From assembly GCF_022811725.1 (NCBI RefSeq), contig NZ_CP094527.1, forward strand, positions 2,790,001 through 2,854,000: a stretch of DNA of 64,000 bases. The letters are read 5' to 3'. This DNA comes from Mucilaginibacter sp. SMC90 (GTDB lineage: Bacteria; Bacteroidota; Bacteroidia; Sphingobacteriales; Sphingobacteriaceae). The position numbers were made by a program, and so were the translations under genes. Positions 54,358 through 61,791 of this stretch are shown in pieces. The notes beneath the pieces were generated by a model that was given only the letters and a program-made list of their open reading frames with translations, was not told the DNA's origin and ran no database searches. Position 1 is the first letter of the stretch. Every line of letters begins with the position of its first letter.

Positions 54358-57300
54358 ATGATTAAAATTTACTCACACCCCGACCAGGGCTTCAGCAAAC
54401 ACATTTATTTAAAGAGGCATATAAGCGGCCTGTTTAAATTGATGTGCTGTTGCCTGCTATTATTATTGCCCGTACTTGCGAGCGCGCAAACAATTATCAG
54501 CGGTAGCGTGAAAGATAAAGATGGCCCCATCATTGGCGCAACTGTAACGCAAAAAGGCGTTAAAAACACAACATCTACCGATGTTAACGGAAAGTTTAAA
54601 CTTACATTAAAGGGTAACTCAACTGTATTGGTTGTTTCTTACGTAGGATTTAAAACACAGGAGGTATCGGTAGGAAATTCTACTGATATAACTATCACTT
54701 TACAGGAAGATCTCAACAAACTGAACGAAGTAGTTGTGGTTGGTTATGGTACCGTTAAAAAAGGCGACTTAACCGGCTCAATCAGTTCTATAAAAAGTGA
54801 TAACCTGACACTTGGTGGTACTACATCTAACATCGGCCAGGCTATTCAGGGTAAAGCAGCCGGTGTACAGGTACAGCAAGCCAGTTTTGCGCCGGGCTCC
54901 GGTATCAACATTACCGTGAGGGGTGGTAACTCCATCAATACTTCTACAGCACCACTTTATGTAGTTGATGGTTTTATAAGTGAGGCAGGCAGCCAGGTTA
55001 ACCCGAACGATATTGAGGACATCCAGGTGCTTAAAGATGCATCTGCAACTGCCATCTATGGTTCAAGGGGCGGTAATGGTGTTGTTTTGATCACCACAAA
55101 AAAAGGAAAAAATGGTAAAGTTTCTTTAGATGCTGATCTATCTGGCGGTACACAGTATTTAACTTATAAACCCGATTTGCTTACCGGACAGCAATATACC
55201 GATATTCAAAATGCTACAGCAATTGAAGACGGTAAGCCTCAGCCATATCCTTCAAGTTTTCAGGTAGCCAATACCAATTGGTTAAAACTGGCTACCCGCA
55301 ATGCTACGGTTCAAAATCAAAGCCTTAGCCTGAGCGCCGGCGATCAAAATTCAAAATTATATATCGCAGGTAACCATATAAAACAAGTAGGCGTACTGGA
55401 ACATACCGGTTTTGAAAGGTATACTGCAAGGATTGGTGCCGAAAAAACAGTTAACGAAAATATTAAGATCACGGGTAACTTTTATGGTGCAAATTCAACT
55501 GCTACTTTACAGTCATACTCGGGTGATATCACTGCACCATTGTTTAGTTTACTTACTGCACCACCTAACGTGGCACCTTATAATGCCGATGGTACCTACA
55601 ATTATTACGTTACCCAGGGTACAAAAACTAACGCGTTGGCAGGCCTGTTGGAGCCAACTAACAATAATGGCAATAAATTGATAAATGCCAATGTTGGCCT
55701 GGATTATAAGATTGTTAATGGTTTAACTTATCACCTTACTGCAGGTACAGAATTTAACCAGACAACAACCGGGCAATACCTTCCAACTACTACAATTGCC
55801 GGTGCAAAACAAGGTGGTGTAGCTGCCGAGCAGATCTATTCAAACTTCAGGTGGATTGCTGAAAACTACTTTACCTATAAATTCAATATCAAAAAAGACC
55901 ATGACTTTACGGTATTGTTAGGTACATCAAACCAAAAAGATGTTGCCGAATCATTGCTTTCTGGTGGTAAAGGATTTTCAACCGATGCATTTTTGTACTA
56001 TAATTTAGGTGCTGGATCATTAAGTAACGGTTATGGAAGCAGTAAGGCAGAAGCTTTTCTTACTTCGTATTTCACAAGGTTAAATTATGCTTATAAAGAC
56101 AAGATCCTGGCATCGTTCTCTTATCGCGATGACCGTTCGTCGCAGTTTGGTTCAAACAAGCGCTCGGGATTTTTCCCTGCAGGTGCTGTAGCTTATAAAT
56201 TAACCGACGAGGATTTTGTAAAAGATCTGAATACCTTTTCAAATTTAAAGGCACGCGTTAGTTACGGTGTTACCGGTAACGACCGCATCCCTGCAAGCTT
56301 ATACCTTGCTACTTTCGGGTCATATAATACCGTATTAAACGAAAGCGGGCAGCTGCAAACAGGTATTGAACCTAAAGCCCTTGCAAATCCTAACCTTAAA
56401 TGGGAAGCCACCAGGCAACTGGATATTGGTTTGGATATGGGCTTTGCTAATGGCCGTATTAACGCAAGTGTTGATTATTACAGCAAAAAAACTACAGATC
56501 TTCTGATCCAGATTCCGATAGGGCAGCAATGGGGTTTTAGTACGCAGTATGTAAATGGCGGTGCCGTACAGAACAGAGGTATTGAACTATCTGTAAATAC
56601 AAATAACCTGCGCAGCAAAGATCTGTCATGGAACACAACAGTAACATTTGCTTACAACAAACAAAAAACATTGGATTTAGGTCCGGGTGTTTCGATAATA
56701 AGTACTAACACAGCTAACCCGAGCGGTACTGTTTCGGGCCAGGAATTTACAAGGGTTGTGCCGGGTATTGAGTTGGGCGAGCTGTATGGCTATGTTTACC
56801 AGGGTGTTATAAAAACCGGTGAAAAATACGCTCCGCAGCCAAATTCAAAAGCAGGTGATCCTAAATATAAAGATGTTAATGGCGATGGTGTAATTACACC
56901 GGACGACCGTACTTACCTCGGCAACTCAAACCCACATTATATGGCTGGTTTTGGTAACGATTTTCATTACAAAGGCATTGATCTGGGTATATTTTTCCAG
57001 GGGGCCTTTGATTATTACCTGTACAACATGAACGCCATGGTATTGGAATCAACCACAGGCGCTGCTGCATTAAACAGGTTTGTTGCCGGTAAAAACGAAA
57101 ATACTGATATCCCGCGCGAGGGTTATTACTTAAGTACTTACGGTAGCTATGTAAACTCGCGTTTTGTTGAAAATGCTTCCTATGTTCGTTTAAAATCACT
57201 CACACTGGCTTACAATTTCCCTGCTTCGTTATTTCAGCATATGAAAATTTTACAGGGTATAAGGATTTATGCCGAAGCCCAAAACCTGTGGACAATTACC

Positions 57301-57462
57301 GGATATAAAGGTACCGACCCCGAAGCAAACGTACATGCCGACGATACTAATGCACATCCCGGCCAGGTAGCGTTAAGATCGGCTACTGCCGGTGGCCTTG
57401 ACTTTAACTCGTTCCCGGCATTTAAAACGGTAACGTTCGGTATTAAGGCATCTATCCATTAA
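54358..57462 (+). CDS. SusC/RagA-type TonB-linked outer-membrane protein, no STN domain
   Basis: 1034 residues. Signal peptide within the first about 44 residues (CCCLLLLLPVLASA), carboxypeptidase-regulatory-like domain (about 46-118, GSVKDKDGPIIGATVTQKG), plug (about 122-240, NEVVVVGYGTVKKGDLTGS) and barrel to the end (VTFGIKASIH). Lacking STN, it cannot signal to a FecR protein, which agrees with LacI control. Imports oligosaccharide with the next gene product. Confidence 0.95.
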   Translation: MIKIYSHPDQGFSKHIYLKRHISGLFKLMCCCLLLLLPVLASAQTIISGSVKDKDGPIIGATVTQKGVKNTTSTDVNGKFKLTLKGNSTVLVVSYVGFKTQEVSVGNSTDITITLQEDLNKLNEVVVVGYGTVKKGDLTGSISSIKSDNLTLGGTTSNIGQAIQGKAAGVQVQQASFAPGSGINITVRGGNSINTSTAPLYVVDGFISEAGSQVNPNDIEDIQVLKDASATAIYGSRGGNGVVLITTKKGKNGKVSLDADLSGGTQYLTYKPDLLTGQQYTDIQNATAIEDGKPQPYPSSFQVANTNWLKLATRNATVQNQSLSLSAGDQNSKLYIAGNHIKQVGVLEHTGFERYTARIGAEKTVNENIKITGNFYGANSTATLQSYSGDITAPLFSLLTAPPNVAPYNADGTYNYYVTQGTKTNALAGLLEPTNNNGNKLINANVGLDYKIVNGLTYHLTAGTEFNQTTTGQYLPTTTIAGAKQGGVAAEQIYSNFRWIAENYFTYKFNIKKDHDFTVLLGTSNQKDVAESLLSGGKGFSTDAFLYYNLGAGSLSNGYGSSKAEAFLTSYFTRLNYAYKDKILASFSYRDDRSSQFGSNKRSGFFPAGAVAYKLTDEDFVKDLNTFSNLKARVSYGVTGNDRIPASLYLATFGSYNTVLNESGQLQTGIEPKALANPNLKWEATRQLDIGLDMGFANGRINASVDYYSKKTTDLLIQIPIGQQWGFSTQYVNGGAVQNRGIELSVNTNNLRSKDLSWNTTVTFAYNKQKTLDLGPGVSIISTNTANPSGTVSGQEFTRVVPGIELGELYGYVYQGVIKTGEKYAPQPNSKAGDPKYKDVNGDGVITPDDRTYLGNSNPHYMAGFGNDFHYKGIDLGIFFQGAFDYYLYNMNAMVLESTTGAAALNRFVAGKNENTDIPREGYYLSTYGSYVNSRFVENASYVRLKSLTLAYNFPASLFQHMKILQGIRIYAEAQNLWTITGYKGTDPEANVHADDTNAHPGQVALRSATAGGLDFNSFPAFKTVTFGIKASIH

Positions 57463-57502
57463 TGAAATTATCCGTTCAAGGGATCAACAAAATTTAAATC
57501 AA

Positions 57503-59023
57503 ATGAAAAAATATAATATTCTACTCCTTGCAGCTGCGGTAGTTACTCAGTTTTCCTGTAACAAATCCAGCCTCGAACCTAAGATATATAGCAGTTTAAC
57601 AAGTCAAAACGCGTTCTTGACCAAATCTGACGCCATTGCGGCGGTGAACGCAGTTTATGCCCGCTTAAAAGGTCCATCTGTTGGTGATAACTTCGACTAT
57701 TGGACTGTAAGGCACTTCGCACTTACCGATTTAACTACCGATGTAGGTCATTGCAGCTATGCAGGTGATCCCGGACAGTTATCGCAGGTACAGTGGAACT
57801 CAGCAAACGGATTAATTGCCGAGGATTACCGGCAGATTTATAAATTGGTAGCCAATGCCAATAATGCTATCTACAACATTGCGGCAATGAAAAGCATCAG
57901 CGATGCACAAAAAAATCAGTTTTTAGCCGAGATGAAGTTTTTACGTGCTATAGCCTATTCTGACCTCACCGACTCCTGGGGGCCAGTGATCCTAAATACC
58001 GAAAAAGATATAGCCAATCCTGACTATAAGGCTCAAACTCCTCCAAGTCCGGTAGCTGATGTTGATGCCTTAATGATCAGTGACCTGCAAAATGCTATTA
58101 ACGTACTGCCTGTTGATTATACCAAAAGCGACATTTATACCACTAACGATGTTGGTCGTGCTACAAAAGGTGCAGCCATGTTCCTGTTAGCTAAAATTTA
58201 TCTGCGCGAGCATCAATGGCAAAAAGCTGCGGATTTAACCAAACAGGTAATGGACCTGGGTATTTATCAGTTATATCCATCATACGAAGGTTTGTTTAAA
58301 GAATCAAACACCTGGTGCTCTGAAAATATCTTCTCGGTATTGAGTGATGCCAATGTTAATGGAACCGAGTTATTGAACCACTTTGGTCCGCTGAGTCATC
58401 CGGTACTTACAGATAGGTGGCAATATTATGCTGTAACCTGGGACTTCTATAATAGCTATGGTGATGAGGACGACCGTAAAAAAATGTTCTTCACCCAATA
58501 CCAGGGCGTTGATGGCTTAACTCACAAACAAGCCCCTTCACTGGGCGCTACCGCTCCTGATGGCGTATTGTATATGCCTGATGTTGCAACCATGAAATAT
58601 GCCGACCCTAACGGTGCTAATACTTATTATGATGGCCACAGTGTTGACGTTTTGCGCTATGCCGATGTATTGTTAAGCCGCGCCGAAGCTTTAAATGAGT
58701 TAGGAGGCCCAACTGCCGAAGCTGTTTCCTTAGTAAATCAGGTTAAAGGCCGGTCGCACGCTAAATTGCTGGTGCAGGGCAATCTTACCCAGGCAACCTT
58801 CCGCGATGCTTTATTACAGGAGCGGGGCTGGGAGTTGTACTACGAGGGTAAAAGAAGGGCCGATCTGAAACGCTTTGGCAAATATGATGTGATAGTGAAT
58901 GCTTACCTGAAACGTATTGGTCAAACAAATACCGTACAGTTGCCACGTGATGAGTATTTTCCATATCCGCTTAATCAGGTTACTGTAAACCCTAAGCTAA
59001 ATAATGCAGGCAGGCAGCAATAA
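57503..59023 (+). CDS. SusD/RagB-type nutrient-binding lipoprotein, locus 2
   Basis: 506 residues with a lipoprotein signal (VVTQFSC, Cys19). SusD layout: FLRAIAYSDLTDSWGPVIL, VLRYADVLLSRAEALNELGG, LLQERGWELYYEGKRRADLKR, ending YPLNQVTVNPKLNN. Partner of the preceding SusC, 40 bp away. A hairpin follows. Confidence 0.95.
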   Translation: MKKYNILLLAAAVVTQFSCNKSSLEPKIYSSLTSQNAFLTKSDAIAAVNAVYARLKGPSVGDNFDYWTVRHFALTDLTTDVGHCSYAGDPGQLSQVQWNSANGLIAEDYRQIYKLVANANNAIYNIAAMKSISDAQKNQFLAEMKFLRAIAYSDLTDSWGPVILNTEKDIANPDYKAQTPPSPVADVDALMISDLQNAINVLPVDYTKSDIYTTNDVGRATKGAAMFLLAKIYLREHQWQKAADLTKQVMDLGIYQLYPSYEGLFKESNTWCSENIFSVLSDANVNGTELLNHFGPLSHPVLTDRWQYYAVTWDFYNSYGDEDDRKKMFFTQYQGVDGLTHKQAPSLGATAPDGVLYMPDVATMKYADPNGANTYYDGHSVDVLRYADVLLSRAEALNELGGPTAEAVSLVNQVKGRSHAKLLVQGNLTQATFRDALLQERGWELYYEGKRRADLKRFGKYDVIVNAYLKRIGQTNTVQLPRDEYFPYPLNQVTVNPKLNNAGRQQ

Positions 59024-59043
59024 ACATAAAATTCAATGAATGA

Positions 59044-59082
59044 AGAATATACAACGTTTAACAGGTTGTATATTCTTTACTG
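59044..59082 (+). terminator. hairpin between susD and the sulfotransferase-like gene
   Basis: Perfect 12-bp arms AGAATATACAAC (59044-59055) and GTTGTATATTCT (59065-59076) followed by TTACTG. A weak intrinsic terminator, probably partial; same position as the hairpin after the susD of locus 1. Confidence 0.6.
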
Positions 59083-59107
59083 TTAACCGGTATTACAAAT
59101 TTTAGTG

Positions 59108-60508
59108 ATGAAGGATTGGTTTAAAGTTTTAGCGGCAGGTTTATTTGTTTCGATCATCTGCGGGTGCTCGGGCGGAAACCTTGTAAAAGAAATCCATATA
59201 GGTTTGTACAATAATAACGAGCTGAAAATAAAGCTTGATGTTATAACCAGTAAGCCTGTTGATGTTTATGCCGAGTATTGGATAGAGGGTAAGCAACCGA
59301 TAAAATACCGGTCGACCGCTACGGGTAATTCTAAATCGAACAAGCTTGTACTTTGCAATATTTTGCCCGATACAACTTACTCGTACCACATTGTAACTGT
59401 TGACGGTCATGATACCGTTGTTAGTAAACCTCATACTTTTAAATCGCACCAGCTGCCGTTGTTCTTGCAGGAACAGTTTAATGCAAAAGTAGCCGCGAAA
59501 GCCACACTACCGGCTCAGTTTAACAATGGGCTGATGCTCATCAATAAACGTTACGCGCCGGGTGTGGCTTATTTGGTTGATGCTAAAGGGCAGATACGAT
59601 GGTACCATATGATTGACAGGCTGGGTTTCAAAGTGATCAATTTCACTAAGGATAGAACCCTGCTTTCTATTTTGGGCCGAAATGATGAGCCAACCAGTTA
59701 CGGTAGTGAGATACTGGAAATTAATATGCTGGGTGATACGCTGCTGCATTTGACCAAAGGACAAGGCGATTTTAAGCAAACCATCCATCACGAAATTCTG
59801 AAGAATGATAAAGGCCAGCTGGTAACCATTTTTGTTGATCAACGGTTAATGGACCTTACTTCTGTAGGTGGCGGTAAGCAGGATACCGTAAATGGCGATG
59901 GAATTATGGTGATGGATAAAACCGGTAAGCAGCTTTATAAATGGAGCGTTTTTGATGTGATGGATCCGCTGAAAGATCCGAAGATCCTGAAAACTAAAAA
60001 AGACTGGATGCATGCCAATAGCCTTAATTATGATGTTGATGGTAACTACCTGATGTCGTTTTATAACAACGGGCAAATCTGGAAGATAGATGCCCATAAC
60101 GGTAAAGTGATTTACAAATTTGGCAAGGGCGGCACCATTGCCATGCCTGCCGACTGCAACTTTACCCAAGCCCACGCTGCCCACATCAATAAGCAGGGAA
60201 ACCTCATGTTTTTTGATAACGGGGTAGAGAAACACCAGTCGGGCGTGTATGCTATGAAAATTGATGAAAAAAATCAAACCTCAACTATTGCCATGCACAT
60301 TAAACTGCCCAAAGAAATTTTTAATGGCCGTATGGGCAGCGCATACATGATCAATGATACAACAACATTGGTATGCTGCTCAAAAAGACACATCGTGGTA
60401 CTGGCCGATAATAAAGGTGTTTTGCAGTGGACGATGGAAACATCGGTACCAACCTACCGCGCCGGTTTTATCAAATACGAAGAGCTTGATCCATTTTTAA
60501 AACCATAA
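59108..60508 (+). CDS. arylsulfate-sulfotransferase-like lipoprotein
   Basis: 466 residues from ATG 59108 (a GTG lies one codon upstream). Lipoprotein signal (FVSIICGC). N-terminal beta domain, then a six-bladed propeller of ASST type: TIHHEILKNDKGQL, DWMHANSLNYDVDGNYLMSF, FTQAHAAHINKQGNL, GNLMFFDNG. The catalytic His of bacterial ASST lies in such an H-x-x-H-x segment. ASST moves sulfate from a phenolic sulfate to another phenol; the real substrate here is unknown, perhaps sulfated glycan or host metabolite. Confidence 0.78.
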   Translation: MKDWFKVLAAGLFVSIICGCSGGNLVKEIHIGLYNNNELKIKLDVITSKPVDVYAEYWIEGKQPIKYRSTATGNSKSNKLVLCNILPDTTYSYHIVTVDGHDTVVSKPHTFKSHQLPLFLQEQFNAKVAAKATLPAQFNNGLMLINKRYAPGVAYLVDAKGQIRWYHMIDRLGFKVINFTKDRTLLSILGRNDEPTSYGSEILEINMLGDTLLHLTKGQGDFKQTIHHEILKNDKGQLVTIFVDQRLMDLTSVGGGKQDTVNGDGIMVMDKTGKQLYKWSVFDVMDPLKDPKILKTKKDWMHANSLNYDVDGNYLMSFYNNGQIWKIDAHNGKVIYKFGKGGTIAMPADCNFTQAHAAHINKQGNLMFFDNGVEKHQSGVYAMKIDEKNQTSTIAMHIKLPKEIFNGRMGSAYMINDTTTLVCCSKRHIVVLADNKGVLQWTMETSVPTYRAGFIKYEELDPFLKP

Positions 60509-60518
60509 CTTATTAAAA

Positions 60519-61532
60519 ATGAAAAAGAAATATCAATATATAACTTTCCTGTTGTTGCTATTTGCTTTGGCAAATGTTGCTCAGTTGGTATCGTGCAGTG
60601 GAAGCAAAGCCGAAGAAGCTGATAAGGCCGATTCTGCTGCTGTGAGTATTGTTTCGGTAGATACTACAAAAATGCCGGTCGGTAAGTATGGTGCGGCTGT
60701 GCGTTATGGCCGGGAGCTGATGCTGCATACCGCCTATTATATTGGTCCTGAAGGTATTAATGGCCATTACACTGGCAATAAAATGAACTGTACCAATTGC
60801 CACCGCGATGCCGGTACAAGGCCATACGCTTTTAACCTGGTAAGGTCGTTTCGGGATTACCCACAATACCGTGCAAGAGAGGGCAGAATTTTATCTTTGG
60901 CCGAACGCATCAACAATTGTGTAATGCGCCCTAACCTGGGCAGGCCGTTACCACTGGATGGGAAGGAGATGATCTCGATCATGGCTTACCTGAAGTTTTT
61001 GAGCGATTCATCAAACGTTGCAAAAACTACTAAAGGCTTAAAGAATATGGAGGTTGAGTTGCCTGATGTAGCGGCATCATCAGACAGGGGCGAGGTTTTA
61101 TATGCTCAAAATTGTGAGCGCTGCCATGCCAAAAACGGCGAGGGCAAAATGCGTTTTGATAATGTAACTTACGAGTATCCGCCGGTATGGGGATTGTTGG
61201 CTTATCGTCCGGGTTCGAGCATGCATAGGGTAGTTAAGCTGGCGCAATGGTTAAAGGGCAACATGCCTTATGATAAAACCGCCGAAGGCAAACCGTTCCT
61301 AACCGATGCCGAAGCGCTTGACATTGCAGCCTTTGTTAATGATGATAAAAAGCATAAACGTCCTTTGCCATCAGCAACAAAAGAGGTTGATTATCCGCAT
61401 TATGAAGAAAAAGCAATTGATTATGATAAAGGGCCTTTTAAAGATCCTTTTTCTGAACAGCAGCATAAATATGGGCCATATAAGCCCATAGTTGATTATT
61501 GGGAAGGCAAGGGGATTACGCTTGCTATTTAA
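60519..61532 (+). CDS. dihaem cytochrome c lipoprotein, TsdA-like
   Basis: 337 residues with a lipoprotein signal (AQLVSC). Two haem sites: CTNCH (in MNCTNCHRDAGTRPYAF) and CERCH (in QNCERCHAKNGEG). The region FRDYPQYRAREGRILSLAERI followed by NNCVMRPNLGRPLPLDGKEM strongly resembles thiosulfate dehydrogenase TsdA, including a conserved Cys that can ligate haem. It would oxidise thiosulfate or reduce tetrathionate in the periplasm. 10 bp after the sulfotransferase-like gene. Activity is inferred. Confidence 0.8.
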   Translation: MKKKYQYITFLLLLFALANVAQLVSCSGSKAEEADKADSAAVSIVSVDTTKMPVGKYGAAVRYGRELMLHTAYYIGPEGINGHYTGNKMNCTNCHRDAGTRPYAFNLVRSFRDYPQYRAREGRILSLAERINNCVMRPNLGRPLPLDGKEMISIMAYLKFLSDSSNVAKTTKGLKNMEVELPDVAASSDRGEVLYAQNCERCHAKNGEGKMRFDNVTYEYPPVWGLLAYRPGSSMHRVVKLAQWLKGNMPYDKTAEGKPFLTDAEALDIAAFVNDDKKHKRPLPSATKEVDYPHYEEKAIDYDKGPFKDPFSEQQHKYGPYKPIVDYWEGKGITLAI

Positions 61533-61550
61533 TTAAAAAGGATTACACAC

Positions 61551-61636
61551 ATGTCATTGCGAGGCACGAAGCAATCGCATGCTATACAGAGCGGCTATGC
61601 TTCCGTGCGATTGCCACGCTGCGCTCGCAATGACAT
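61551..61636. repeat. REP-like palindromic element, copy 4
   Basis: ATGTCATTGCGAGGCACGAA at the left and GCGCTCGCAATGACAT at the right; inner GCAATCGCATGC and GTGCGATTGC pair. Between the cytochrome and the DUF6067-like genes. Confidence 0.8.
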
Positions 61637-61668
61637 GGTTTTTAAACCGGGCGATGAACCTCACTCAT

Positions 61669-61756
61669 ATGTCATTGCGAGGAGGAACGACGAAGCAATC
61701 GCGAATTTTACAGGGCGGCTTTGCATCCGCGCAACTGCCACGCTGCACAATGACAT
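61669..61756. repeat. REP-like palindromic element, copy 5
   Basis: ATGTCATTGCGAGG at the left, GCACAATGACAT at the right; 33 bp after copy 4, in direct tandem. The left half carries the AGGAACGACGAAGCAATC variant also found in copy 2. Confidence 0.8.
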
Positions 61757-61791
61757 AGCTTTATTATAAAAAGACTGACTAAATTTATTTC

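Noticed and set aside
61551..61769. 72-codon frame across the tandem REP-like elements
   Set aside because: Wholly composed of repeat sequence; such peptides are known spurious translations.
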